Assembly (NCBI GenBank): GCA_011525685.1 | Contig: WYBW01000052.1 | Location: 17,999-81,998 of the forward strand | Reading direction: 5' to 3' | Source: Verrucomicrobiia bacterium | GTDB taxonomy: Bacteria > Verrucomicrobiota > Verrucomicrobiia > Limisphaerales > JADLHS01 | DNA: 64,000 bases | Shown: positions 25,552-35,103 of the stretch, in pieces | How the letters are laid out: each line of letters starts with the position of its first letter | Position numbering within the stretch: position 1 is the first letter of the stretch | Position numbers and translations under genes: made by a program | Notes under the pieces: model-generated | What the model saw: the letters and a program-made list of their open reading frames with translations, nothing else | Databases searched by the model: none | Told to the model about the DNA's origin: nothing

Positions 25552-26742
25552 TCAAGTCAGCCGCTTGATCAACTCTTCCAGTCCACCCGCCACAGGCTCG
25601 ATTTCGATCGGCCCGGTGGCTTTGCCTCCGGGGGCAGCGGGAGACGCCCCCGGTGCAGATGACGAAATCGGTGACGTGGATTTTCCGGAAGATGAAGGGC
25701 GCTCAGTGCCAGGAGGCGCGTCTTCGTCAGGAGCTTCGTCCTCGGCGCTGGGGACGTGCCACTTGGTGCGTTTGGTCATCCAGGCTTGGTAGCGGTCAAA
25801 ACTCCACATGCCGAATTCGGCACCGGTTTCGAGGGCCTGCGGCAGCTTGAAGAAGTCACGGTTGCGGATGAAGGTCTTCACCGAGGCCGTCGAGCGCAGG
25901 ATTTCACATTCCGGAACGCGGATGTTCAAGTCGGCGCGGTAACGAAGGCGCTGGCAGACGACCCCCACGAGCGAATCCGCGAGTTGGGCGGCAATGTTGT
26001 TTTGAATCTCCGATGGGAAAGCGAGCACGATGCGTTGAAGGGCCTCCGCGCACGTCCCGGAATGAACCGTGGCAAGCACGAGATGACCGGTTTCGGCGGC
26101 GTTCAAGGTGAGGCGCATGGTTTCCGGTTCGCGCATTTCGCCGACCATCAGCACATCCGGATCCTCGCGCAGGGCATCAAGCAGACCCTGCTCGAAAGTG
26201 GGAGTGTCGCGGCCCACTTCGCGCTGGCGAATGAACGCGCGCCGCGGGCGGAAGATGTGTTCGATGGGGCTTTCCAGCGTCAGGACATGGCGTGATTCCG
26301 CGAGGTTGACCTCCTGAATCAGCGCCGCGAGGGTCGAAGATTTTCCGCTCCCGGTGCCGCCGCAGACCAGCACCAGGCCGGTGGTGGGGGCCACGAGCTT
26401 TTTCAGATCCGGGTGCAAATTCAACCGTTCGATCGTCGCTTGAAAGCTGGCCAGCATCCGAATGGCGAAGCCGACGCCGCGGGAAGTATGAAATACGTTG
26501 AATCGGCAGCGCACGCCTCCCACGGTGCGGGAAAAATCGGCTGACCGTCGTTCGACAAAGTGCGGCCACTCGTGCGTGCCGATGGCCTCCTTGGACCATT
26601 CGAGCAGGAGCGGTCCGGAGAGCGGCTCGCCCACGGTTCGCAGCACACCGCGCACGCGGATGGCGGCGGGCAAACCCGTCTCCATATGCAAGTCGCTTGC
26701 CCCCTGCCCATGGGCGGCGGCGATCAAGGATTCCAGCGTCAT
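25552..26742 (-). CDS. pilT: PilT-type twitching motility ATPase
   Basis: A 396-residue cytoplasmic secretion-superfamily ATPase that would power type IV pilus retraction. ATG 26742 (MTLESLIAAAHGQGASDLHM) matches the usual PilT start; the frame is open to 26865 but that part looks non-coding. Seen: the N-terminal PAS-like region with ASDLHMETGLPAAIRVRG, Walker A GGTGSGKSS (128-136), the Asp box region, Walker B DPDVLMVGEMREPET and the PilT-type C-terminal motif VKTFIRNRDFFKLPQALETGAEFGM, a variant of the AIRNLIRE motif. A tail of about 60 residues rich in Pro, Ser, Ala and Glu is longer than usual. No other pilus assembly genes are adjacent, though a pseudopilin-like gene lies at 34211-34960. 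Divergent from rhomboid gene 1. Confidence 0.88.
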   Translation of the reverse strand: MTLESLIAAAHGQGASDLHMETGLPAAIRVRGVLRTVGEPLSGPLLLEWSKEAIGTHEWPHFVERRSADFSRTVGGVRCRFNVFHTSRGVGFAIRMLASFQATIERLNLHPDLKKLVAPTTGLVLVCGGTGSGKSSTLAALIQEVNLAESRHVLTLESPIEHIFRPRRAFIRQREVGRDTPTFEQGLLDALREDPDVLMVGEMREPETMRLTLNAAETGHLVLATVHSGTCAEALQRIVLAFPSEIQNNIAAQLADSLVGVVCQRLRYRADLNIRVPECEILRSTASVKTFIRNRDFFKLPQALETGAEFGMWSFDRYQAWMTKRTKWHVPSAEDEAPDEDAPPGTERPSSSGKSTSPISSSAPGASPAAPGGKATGPIEIEPVAGGLEELIKRLT

Positions 26743-26889
26743 GGCCGCCAAGCTACAACTCTGAGGGCCAGCCGTCGAGTTGCGATGAAGCGGAAACAAG
26801 GCGGAGGTTTCCACCCTTGGCGCTTGAGCGCGAAGCTGGCGGAGGGACGCCCGCCTCATTAGCATGGCCTCGATTCAAGACCACCAAAC

Positions 26890-27783
26890 ATGTTCACAGC
26901 GGAGTCACTTACGATGGGCAGCACAGCAATCCTGGTGCTGACGACCATTTGCTCGTGGATGGGATTTCGCGATCCGGCTTTTCGCGACCGGCATTTGTTT
27001 TCCGTCCAGGAAATCCTGGTGGGAAAGCAGTATCACCGGCTCTTCACCTCCGCCCTGCTGCACGCCGATTGGAATCATCTTCTGTTGAACATGATCACCC
27101 TGTTCTTTTTTGGGCCGCGCTTGGAGTCCGCTTTGGGCATCTGGAATTTCCTGTTGGTTTACCTGGCGGCAATTATGGGTGGAAGCGTGCTTTCCTTGTG
27201 GCTTCACCGGCATCACGAGTACACGGCGTACGGTGCTTCGGGAGGCGTTTGCGGACTGGTCTTCAGTCATATCCTGCTGTTTCCAGGCGGCAAGCTCATG
27301 CTGTTTCCTTTGCCGATGGGTGTGCCGTCCTGGCTTTACGCGGTGCTCTTTCTGGGCGGCTCGATGCTGGCGCTCAAACGACAGGCCGACAACGTGGGCC
27401 ATGACGCGCACCTCGGCGGCGCGGTGATTGGGCTTTGGACGACCGCCGCCTTGGAGCCGGACAGTGTGCGGATGCATCCCGGTCTGTTTCTGGGGATTTC
27501 CATGGCCGCTGTGGTGCTCATGGTATATCGCATCAGGAATCCACTGTTCCTGCCGCTGTCCGGTTTTCGGTTGCACAAGCCAGGCTGTGAGCGCAAGCCG
27601 ACCAAGCCTCTGGCGAAGCCGGGTCAGGCGGTCGAGTTGGATGCGATCTTGGAGAAGATTTCACGAGACGGGATGGAGAGCCTCAGTCGCGAGGAGAAGG
27701 CCCGGCTCAATGCCGCGGCCGAGGAGCTTCAGCGTCGGGGAGATTCCTCCCGGTCGGACAGGGACTCAGACTCAGGATCCTGA
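26890..27783 (+). CDS. Rhomboid family intramembrane serine protease (1)
   Basis: A 297-residue membrane protein with about six hydrophobic segments. Rhomboids cut substrates within or next to the membrane with a Ser-His dyad. The likely nucleophile is Ser117 in YGASGGVCGL and the likely base is His174 in HDAHLGG; the L1-loop-like segment HADWNHLLLNM is also present. ATG 26914 is an alternative start. After the membrane domain, a soluble tail contains LDAILEKISRDGMESLSREE, followed by a charged Ser/Arg/Asp end. The same kind of tail motif is found in the neighbouring convergent rhomboid (27820-28743), so the two probably arose from a duplication. Confidence 0.9.
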   Translation: MFTAESLTMGSTAILVLTTICSWMGFRDPAFRDRHLFSVQEILVGKQYHRLFTSALLHADWNHLLLNMITLFFFGPRLESALGIWNFLLVYLAAIMGGSVLSLWLHRHHEYTAYGASGGVCGLVFSHILLFPGGKLMLFPLPMGVPSWLYAVLFLGGSMLALKRQADNVGHDAHLGGAVIGLWTTAALEPDSVRMHPGLFLGISMAAVVLMVYRIRNPLFLPLSGFRLHKPGCERKPTKPLAKPGQAVELDAILEKISRDGMESLSREEKARLNAAAEELQRRGDSSRSDRDSDSGS

Positions 27784-27819
27784 GCGCAATGGAGATTTGC
27801 GGCGGTTGAAGATTCAAGC

Positions 27820-28743
27820 CTAATGCTTGGTCATCTTCTTGCGCGCGGCCTCCAGGATGCGGCGCTCGCGTTCGGTCAGGCTTTGGATGCCATGGGCCGA
27901 TATCTTGTCGAGAATCGGGTCCACTTCCTTGCTGATGAACTCTTCGGGAGGGAGGTCAGGCTCCGTTTCCGCGGTGGGTTGCGGCCAGGCACGCCCACGC
28001 AGGGAGGCGGCACGGACGAGTTCCCGTTTGCGCTGGCGGGATTGCAGGGGTTTCCAGCGGCGCAGGCGTTCGAACAGGCTGTCCCAGGGCAATTGCGCGT
28101 AGTCGTGATGCCAGCCCATCCTGACCCAGGCAACCCCGGCCAGGATGCCGCCAAGATGCGCCCCGTGCGCCACGTGGTCATCGCCCGGGATCAGGATAAA
28201 CAGGACCGTCGCTGCGATCATCAGCGGCAGGAAGTAAACGGCGCGGATTGGCAGCACGAAAAACAAGTAAATCGTGCTTTGGGGGTTGAGCAGGGCGAAC
28301 GCTCCCACCAGGCCGCACAGACCGGCGGAAGCGCCAACCGTTGTGCCGGCGAACCGCTCGGAAATCAGCCCCAGCAGAATCTGGACGATGCCGCCGGCGA
28401 AACCACTGAACAAATACAGGCTCAGGAAGGTTCGTTTGCCGAGCAGGGTTTCCAGTGGCCGCCCGAAAAAGAAGAGGACCAGTGAATTGAGCAGCAGATG
28501 GCCGAAGCCGCCGTGCATGAACTGGAAGGTGAGCAACTGCCAGAGAAAGCCGCGTTTCAAGCCTTCGACGCTCAACGCACCGTATTCCAGAAAGAACCGG
28601 TTGAGTCCGCCCGTGTTTTGGATCAGGAACACCAGGACGTTGAGAATCAGGATAACCAGCCAGGCCGGCAGCGGCGGAATCGTGCCGAATCGCCCGGATG
28701 GGGCGCGCATATAGTCCCGGTCCTCAAGCATGACACGTGACAT
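27820..28743 (-). CDS. Rhomboid family intramembrane serine protease (2)
   Basis: A 307-residue membrane protein with at least six hydrophobic segments. Catalytic candidates are Ser139 in TTVGASAGLCGL and His196 in HGAHLGGILAG; MHGGFGHLLLNS is the L1-like segment. The C-terminal soluble tail carries VDPILDKISAHGIQSLTEREX-type sequence, closely matching the tail of rhomboid 1 in both motif and position. The gene converges on rhomboid 1 with 36 bases between the stops. Its N-terminal cytoplasmic part (about 25 residues) is longer than that of rhomboid 1. The substrates are unknown. Confidence 0.9.
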   Translation of the reverse strand: MSRVMLEDRDYMRAPSGRFGTIPPLPAWLVILILNVLVFLIQNTGGLNRFFLEYGALSVEGLKRGFLWQLLTFQFMHGGFGHLLLNSLVLFFFGRPLETLLGKRTFLSLYLFSGFAGGIVQILLGLISERFAGTTVGASAGLCGLVGAFALLNPQSTIYLFFVLPIRAVYFLPLMIAATVLFILIPGDDHVAHGAHLGGILAGVAWVRMGWHHDYAQLPWDSLFERLRRWKPLQSRQRKRELVRAASLRGRAWPQPTAETEPDLPPEEFISKEVDPILDKISAHGIQSLTERERRILEAARKKMTKH

Positions 28744-28853
28744 TAGGCGGCGTGGCCCGGTTTTTCAACGTCGAATTGCTGAAGCGGAACTCAAAGCCCT
28801 GATTGGTCATGGGTCTGATGACCGGTGATCGTCGGGCGGACGCGCCTGTCTCC

Positions 28854-29780
28854 TCAACCCAGGAGCACTGTCCTGATCCCCGGACGGATGGCTGACAGGA
28901 GTCTCTCGCCCTCTTTGCCCAAGACCAGCAGGGCGGTGGACAGCGCGTCCGCTTCGGTAGCCGAAGGCAACACCACCGCCGCCAAACGGGCGCGATCCAC
29001 GGGATATCCCGTGCGCGGGTCGAGGACATGGCCCAGCGTCTTTCCGTCGGCTACGAATTGTCGTCCCCAGACCGCAGATACCGAGAGCGCTTCGTCACAC
29101 AGCGATACCGGTTGCGGCCAGGCATGGTCCTCTTCATCCGCAGAGGTTGCCGGAGATTCAGGCTCTTGTTCCGACCCTGGTGGGCGCTCGATGGCAACTT
29201 TCCAAGCCTCAGCCTCCAGCGGACGGCCGATGGCGAAGACCGTGCTTGTCCCCCCGTGGATGAGCGCGCGGGTGACACCAGCGGCGCGAAGCAGTTCCGC
29301 CGCCTGGCCGACGGCGTAACCTTTGCCGATGGCCCCAAGGTCCAGCATCACTCCTTCCCGCGTGAAACGAACCGTGAAAAAGCGGTCATCCAGTTGAACG
29401 TGCGACATGCCCACGCACGCCCGCGCGGCAGCAAGTTCCTCGGAAGCCGGGATCTTTCCCTTGGCAGCCATGAAGCCCCAGCAGCGGACCAATGGCGCAA
29501 TCGTGACGTCAAACGCCCCGCCCGTCGCCTGATGCAGTTGTTGCGCCTGCTCAAGCAACTTGAAAACCTCCGGCGTCACCCTCACTGGCTCGCGGGCGGC
29601 GCGCGCGTTTACCTGGGCAATCTCGCTGCCGGGACGGTAGAGGCTGAGTTGGTTCTCCAACCGGTCAACTTCATCGAGAGCCTCCTCGCCCGCGGAGCGC
29701 AGAGCGGCCAGATTGTCGCCGTGAAGCACGATTTCAAATCGAGTCGCCATGGCATGGCGGGCCAGCGTGACAGTATGCAT
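28854..29780 (-). CDS. apbE: FAD:protein FMN transferase (ApbE family)
   Basis: A 308-residue enzyme that attaches FMN from FAD to a Thr or Ser of target flavoproteins such as NqrC/RnfG subunits. Family landmarks are the start MATRFEIVLHG, ENQLSLYRPGSEIAQVN, GGAFDVTIAPLVRCWGF, the FAD-binding segment MLDLGAIGKGYAVGQAAELL and the Mg-binding region ALIHGGTSTVFAIGRP. The C-terminal DPRTGYPVDRARLAAVVLPSATEADALSTALLVLG is also typical. No lipobox or clear signal peptide is visible, unlike many periplasmic ApbE proteins. ATG 29750 (MATRFEI) is an alternative start. No target flavoprotein gene is nearby. A Ser/Glu/Pro-rich insert precedes the DPRTG motif. Confidence 0.92.
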   Translation of the reverse strand: MHTVTLARHAMATRFEIVLHGDNLAALRSAGEEALDEVDRLENQLSLYRPGSEIAQVNARAAREPVRVTPEVFKLLEQAQQLHQATGGAFDVTIAPLVRCWGFMAAKGKIPASEELAAARACVGMSHVQLDDRFFTVRFTREGVMLDLGAIGKGYAVGQAAELLRAAGVTRALIHGGTSTVFAIGRPLEAEAWKVAIERPPGSEQEPESPATSADEEDHAWPQPVSLCDEALSVSAVWGRQFVADGKTLGHVLDPRTGYPVDRARLAAVVLPSATEADALSTALLVLGKEGERLLSAIRPGIRTVLLG

Positions 29781-29864
29781 GGGCTATTCAGGGCCGGTTT
29801 CTCTTGCTCTTGCTCTTAGTCACGACTGCCGGAGTTTCATGTGAGGATGACGATCAAGATTAAG

Positions 29865-29901
29865 AAAGCAAAAGGCCGGACGCACGAATGCGCCCGGCCT
29901 T
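29865..29901 (-). terminator. Rho-independent terminator of the oxidoreductase gene at 29918
   Basis: AAGGCCGG (29872-29879) pairs perfectly with CCGGCCTT (29894-29901), with CGCA/TGCG (29881-29884, 29889-29892) extending the stem around a CGAA loop. On the minus strand the hairpin is followed by TTTTGCTTTCTT. It begins 17 bases after the stop codon. Confidence 0.85.
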
Positions 29902-29917
29902 CATGCTGAGATCAAGG

Positions 29918-31303
29918 TCAGGAGAGTTCCGTCGAGCCGTAAGTCAGCGGCTTGACTTCCTTGCCGTCGGCGGTGGTGACCTTGCGCGTCTTCTCGTCGA
30001 AGAGGCAGGCGACCTTCAACCGGTCAGACATTTCCGCCAGGGAAATGACCGTCTGCGCGCGCACAGCGAGGTCAATGCCGCAGTTCGGCTGTTTGTTGGC
30101 GCGGATGGAGTCGAACCAGTTCTTGTGATGCACGCCGATGTCCTCGACGGGTTTGAGGCCGTCGAAGGTTTCCGGGTCAATCTCGTCGGCGAACGGCGCT
30201 TCGGGCAGAATCTGAATGCGTTCACCCGCGTTGCCGATGATCAACGAGGCATGGTGGCCATAAATGGCGAACTCGGGGCTGCGGGCGTTGACGGTGCTGC
30301 TGGCCAGCACGAGCGAAACGCCGCTGGGGAATTCCACCAGGATTTGAACGTGTTCCGGCACATCGCGTTCCGGCGTGTCCGGCGTGTTCTTGTCCGTATG
30401 CACGTTCTTGGTGCCGATGCAAACGACCCGCGAGGGGAACTCCGGCTTGCCGGTGGCCAGCATGAGCGGCAACAGGCGGTGCGGGATCAGATCGCCCAGC
30501 AGACCGGCGCAATACGGATAGTACTTGCGCCAACGGAAGTAGTGGTCGGGGTTGAAGGGAATGCGTTTTTTGACCGGGCCGAGCCATTTTTCCCAATCGG
30601 CGTTATCGGCCTTGAAATCCTCGAGGATCGGGTAGTTCCACTCGCCCTTGGTGTTGTTGCGGCAGTAATAACCCTGCGCCCAGACGAGTTGGCCGATCTT
30701 GCCCTCGTTGATCATCTTGGCGGCGGTGTGCCACGCTTGAGCGGAGCAACCTTGCGAGCCGACTTGCAGGATCTTCTTGGTGGCTTTCACCTTGTCATGC
30801 ACCGCCAGGGCCTCGTCGAGATAACGCGTCATCGGTTTCTCGCAATAGACGTGTTTGCCCGACTCGACCGCCGCGATGATGGCGTCGGCATGGATGGGGT
30901 CGTGCGTGGCAATCACCACGGCGTCAATGTCCTTTTGCTCGATGAGTTTCCGGTAGTCGCCGTGCGCCGTGACCTTGGCGCCGGGATTATCCTTTTCGAT
31001 GAAGTCCTTGGCGGTGCCGGTGCGCTTGGTCCACACGTCGCACACCGAGGTGAGCGCGACGTTGTTGGCCGAGGCGTTGCTCTTCATGATGCGGACGTGG
31101 GCGTTCATGCCCTGGCCGCCGACGCCGATGAAGCCCACCGTGATGCGGTCATTGGCGCCGATGACCCGCCCGGTGGCCGGCGCCTGGCCGTAAACGGTGT
31201 TCTTGAAGAGGGGAGTGGCGGCAACCGCGGCCGCGGCCGTGGCGGTCGTGCGAATGAATTGCCGGCGTGTGGACTTGCTGGATGTGTTTTGAGTCGGTTT
31301 CAT
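29918..31303 (-). CDS. Tat-exported Gfo/Idh/MocA family oxidoreductase (1)
   Basis: A 461-residue predicted NAD(P)-dependent oxidoreductase. The N-terminus STRRQFIRTTATAAAAVAATPLF is a twin-arginine signal, so a folded, cofactor-loaded protein would be exported. The Rossmann motif VGFIGVGGQG follows, then VVIATHDPIHADAIIAAVESGKHVYCEKPMT, with the family EKP motif and its catalytic Lys. The C-terminal alpha/beta domain includes NHNTKGEWNYP-like and PFNPDHYFRWRKYYPYCAGLLGDLIPH segments common in Planctomycetes and Verrucomicrobia members. Likely substrates are sugars or inositols, which cannot be specified. A clear terminator follows. The start was chosen for the Tat signal. Confidence 0.9.
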   Translation of the reverse strand: MKPTQNTSSKSTRRQFIRTTATAAAAVAATPLFKNTVYGQAPATGRVIGANDRITVGFIGVGGQGMNAHVRIMKSNASANNVALTSVCDVWTKRTGTAKDFIEKDNPGAKVTAHGDYRKLIEQKDIDAVVIATHDPIHADAIIAAVESGKHVYCEKPMTRYLDEALAVHDKVKATKKILQVGSQGCSAQAWHTAAKMINEGKIGQLVWAQGYYCRNNTKGEWNYPILEDFKADNADWEKWLGPVKKRIPFNPDHYFRWRKYYPYCAGLLGDLIPHRLLPLMLATGKPEFPSRVVCIGTKNVHTDKNTPDTPERDVPEHVQILVEFPSGVSLVLASSTVNARSPEFAIYGHHASLIIGNAGERIQILPEAPFADEIDPETFDGLKPVEDIGVHHKNWFDSIRANKQPNCGIDLAVRAQTVISLAEMSDRLKVACLFDEKTRKVTTADGKEVKPLTYGSTELS

Positions 31304-31445
31304 TTCAGTAGCAGGTTAAATGTCACTGTTCCTAGGGACGAAGCATAGGCCAACTTAATTCGCGGTCAATCAAACAAACGACACGCATGAACATGCGGTG
31401 TCTGTCTGGGAAGGACGGCCTGGCCGATTTCGTAACTCGTTTGCT

Positions 31446-32045
31446 TCAGTTGACTTGCTCCTCGGGGAGGCGTCGGTGCCACCACAGCATCAGCTCCAGT
31501 CCGGTGCGATTCGGATAGGAGCGCGGCACCCACTCCGCTTGCAGGTCAAAGTGAGGGGAGAAGCGTTGCCACAATTCCTGGCGGGTCGTGCCAAAGGGAG
31601 GGCCGTCACGGTCTGGAATCAGGTAGTTGACCGCCAGAAAATGGCCGCCGGGTTTAAGCCAGCGCAGGACGGCGTTTACGTAAAGCTCCCGTTCGATGGG
31701 CTGGATGGCGCAGAACAACGTGTGCTCGAACAACCAGTCGAACGGAAAGGGAGGTTCCTCGCGCAAGAAATCAAGCTGGCGGAATTCGGCCTGCAATCCC
31801 GCCGCACGGGTCCGCTCCCGGCCGAGACGAATGGCGCTTGGAGCGATGTCATAGCCGTATGCTCGGAATCCCGCCTTGGCCCACTCGCGCACGTCGTGGC
31901 CCGTGCCGCAGCCCGGAACGCAGACCGTCTCGCCCGGCAGGTTGGGGTTTGACGTGAGAAAGTCCACCAAACCCGGCGAAGGGGCGCCCTTCTCCCAGGG
32001 CATTTCGCGGGTTTGGTAACGTTCTTCCCAATACTGCTGGCTCAT
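31446..32045 (-). CDS. TPMT-family SAM-dependent methyltransferase
   Basis: A 199-residue cytoplasmic methyltransferase of the thiopurine S-methyltransferase family. The start YWEERYQTREMPWEKGAPSPGL matches the family's W-x-x-G-x-P-W-x-x-G-x-PSP entry. Motif I for SAM binding reads VCVPGCGTGHDVREWAKAGF, followed by YDIAPSAI and the acidic loop region QLDFLREEP. FDWLFEHTLFCAIQP is the usual family segment after motif II. Bacterial members methylate sulphur, selenium or tellurium compounds or halides; the substrate here is unknown. It is the last gene of a same-strand series below the Lol-type transporter genes, but 95 bases separate them. Confidence 0.88.
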   Translation of the reverse strand: MSQQYWEERYQTREMPWEKGAPSPGLVDFLTSNPNLPGETVCVPGCGTGHDVREWAKAGFRAYGYDIAPSAIRLGRERTRAAGLQAEFRQLDFLREEPPFPFDWLFEHTLFCAIQPIERELYVNAVLRWLKPGGHFLAVNYLIPDRDGPPFGTTRQELWQRFSPHFDLQAEWVPRSYPNRTGLELMLWWHRRLPEEQVN

Positions 32046-32140
32046 GAGGAGGCCGGTTCTTTTTACGTTTTGCGTCTAGTGCTTGAGGATGGCGTCGTGA
32101 GGTTAGGAATTGCTGGGCGTCATCCGAAACACGCAGCAAG

Positions 32141-32807
<667 letters not shown>

Positions 32808-32815
<8 letters not shown>

Positions 32816-34082
32816 GGCGCAAGGCCTCCACGGGATTCATGCGACTGGCGTGCCACGAGGGAAATGCCGCCGCGAGCAGGCAGATGACCAACGACCCGCC
32901 GCAGATGATGGCAATATCACCGGGAACCAGCAGCGCCGGGAGTTCGGAGAAGCCGTAAATTTCCGCGGGAAACAGTTCCAGACCCGTCAGCCGCCGCATA
33001 AAGGCCAGAAAGTTGTTGCGGTAGGTCAGGGCCAACATGCCCATGCCAAACCCGGCGAAGACCCCCAGCACACTGACGATCAGGCTCTGGCCCAGAAACA
33101 CCCACATCACCTGCCGGTTCGACGCGCCGAGCGCCTTCAACAATCCGATCTCGCGGGTCTTCATCACGATGAACGTGATCAGCGTGCAGGTGATCCCAAA
33201 CGCCGCCACCAGGACGATGAAGAACAGGATGTAGAGCATCACGTTCTTCTCCGCCATCACGGCCATCATCAACGGGCTTTCCTCCATCCAGGTGCGCACG
33301 TCGAACCCCGGGCCGAGCGTTCCGGCCAGTTCGCGGGCGATGCGGTGGGCCTGATAAGGGTCACGCACGGCCACCGTCAGGGCGTGGATGCTGTCGCTGT
33401 CCTCCAGATCATACAGCGCCTGCGCGTCCTGCAGGGAGGCGATGACGACCGTGGCGTTGAACTCGAAATAGCCGGCGTCGAAGACGCCCCGGATTTCGTA
33501 GTCGGACGCCAGCACGGCCACGCCCTCGTCCTTGCCGCGGCTGGCTTCCATCCGCTTCAAGTCCTCCGGTGAATACACCGCCACGCGGTCGCCGATGCCC
33601 AACTGCATCTGGTCGGCAAAGACGGTGCCCACGACCAGGCCGTGGTCCTCCAAGTCGAACGTGCCGGCGACGAGATTGGAAATCAGGTTGCTGACCCTGG
33701 CCTCGGCCTCGGGTTGAACGCCGCGCACCCACGGCGCGGCGACCAGGGCCTGGCCGTTCGGTGGCTGAGTCTTGACCATCACTTGTGCCAGCACCAACGG
33801 GGCGACGCCCTTCACCTGTGAGTGTTCCGCCACAGTGCGGGCCACCGACTCGTAATTCTCCAGGGTGCGGCCCTGGGCGAGGATTTTTAGATGCGCGTTG
33901 AAACCGAACATCCGTTCCTTCAAATCGTGATCGAAACCGCTCATCACACTGATGACAATGATGAGGACGGCCACGCCGAGCATGACGCCAATGATGGAGA
34001 TCAGCGTGATGACTGAAACGAAAGTCCGTTTGGGCCGCAGATAACGCAGGGCCAGCAGCAATTCAAACGGCAAACGCGACAT
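32808..34082 (-). CDS. lolC: LolC/LolE-type lipoprotein-releasing permease
   Basis: A 424-residue inner-membrane protein with four predicted transmembrane helices: one near the N-terminus (ITLISIIGVMLGVAVLIIVISVM) and three in the C-terminal FtsX-like part. The start ATG 34082 gives MSRLPFELLLALRYLRPKRTFVSV, the typical LolC/E opening; the frame runs upstream to 34730 without coding character. The large periplasmic MacB-like domain lies between, with VKGVAPLVLAQVMV and the family MEESPLMMAVMAEKNVMLYILFFIVLVAAFGI before helix 2. REIGLLKALGASNRQVMWVFLGQSL is the conserved coupling helix. Only one permease gene is present, so a homodimer is likely. Overlaps lolD by eight bases. Confidence 0.92.
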
Positions 34083-34210
34083 GGGTGGCAGGCTAGACTT
34101 GCCGCGTGAGGGTGTCAACGGAGCGGCAGGCATGAATCGCTCCGCCGCGCGGGTAAAGCCCAAGCGTTTCGACTCTTTTCCGTGATTGGCGCGAGCAATG
34201 CCTTCCTGGA

Positions 34211-34960
34211 CTACTGAGGAGTTTTCATGGAGCGGACGCTCCAATCGTAATACAGATACTGCCGCAACGCGGGCCGCTTGCTGCCATGCACCGGCTCCTT
34301 GGGAATGTAATCGAAGTAGGTCGCCGAGGTGATCCCAAAGCTGGTCAGCAATTGCACGTCGCAATCGGTCATGGCCCACGTGTCCGCCGGGCGGCGGATG
34401 GCGCTGGCCTTTTTGTTGGGCGCGAACGGATTGTTGGGCCGGCCAAAGGGGAATTGCACCACGTCCGCGCCTAACGGCGGGTCGTTGGTGATGGTGCTCA
34501 ACGAAAAATAACTGACCGGCACGTAGAGCGGCGGATTGGGCGGCGTCCTGGGCAGCCGCTTGAGCGAGCCGGGGCACATGGCCACCACCGCCGTGCGCAC
34601 GATGGGCGACGGCGGGGGAATCGAAAGATACGTGGTCAGATAAGCGGCCAGCGAACCATTGTAACGATTCGGGTCCAAGGGCATGGTGGGATTGGCATCC
34701 TGATAGGTGAAGAACATGCCCGTCCAGCACGGGCCGGGCAGCAGGTCGTTGTAATCGCTGGTGTACATCGCGATGGCATAGCCGATTTGTTTGAGGTTGC
34801 TCGTGCAGTTTGCCTGTTCGGCTTTCTGTTTGGCCCTGGCCAATGCTGGAAGGAGCATTGCCGCCAGGATGGCGATGATGGCGATGACCACCAGCAACTC
34901 AATGAGGGTAAATGCGCGTCGCCGCGTTGGCGAAATCGGATGAAGCCTGGCGTCCTGCAT
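34211..34960 (-). CDS. Pseudopilin-like secreted protein with prepilin N-terminal signal
   Basis: A 249-residue protein with a type IV prepilin/pseudopilin leader: [20 protein letters not shown], cut after Ala by a prepilin peptidase to leave an N-terminal Phe and a hydrophobic helix carrying Glu at +5. The next segment ([34 protein letters not shown]) is the standard continuation in the very large DUF1559/H-X9-DG-like pseudopilin families of Planctomycetes and Verrucomicrobia. The rest is a beta-rich globular domain. ATG 34960 was chosen because it places the leader about 15 residues from the start; upstream frame to 35107 lacks coding character. Its function is unknown, possibly linked to a type II or type IV pilus-like system together with PilT. 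Confidence 0.85.
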   Translation of the reverse strand: MQDARLHPISPTRRRAFTLIELLVVIAIIAILAAMLLPALARAKQKAEQANCTSNLKQIGYAIAMYTSDYNDLLPGPCWTGMFFTYQDANPTMPLDPNRYNGSLAAYLTTYLSIPPPSPIVRTAVVAMCPGSLKRLPRTPPNPPLYVPVSYFSLSTITNDPPLGADVVQFPFGRPNNPFAPNKKASAIRRPADTWAMTDCDVQLLTSFGITSATYFDYIPKEPVHGSKRPALRQYLYYDWSVRSMKTPQ

Positions 34961-35103
34961 GTTCTCTAATTTGGTGTTACCATGCCTCCGGATTGGCTGA
35001 TTCGCAAATCTGGCCGGGCCTTGGTGCGAGCGGACCGTGGCCGCCGGCCAGCTCAAGTCGAGGCTGTTGCAGGCCAGACGTGAACCTCCGTCGAGGGGTG
35101 GCC

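Noticed and set aside
29888..31348. Plus-strand open frame of 486 codons opposite oxidoreductase 1
   Set aside because: The opposite strand encodes a Tat-signal Gfo/Idh/MocA protein ending at a proper terminator; this frame has no domain.
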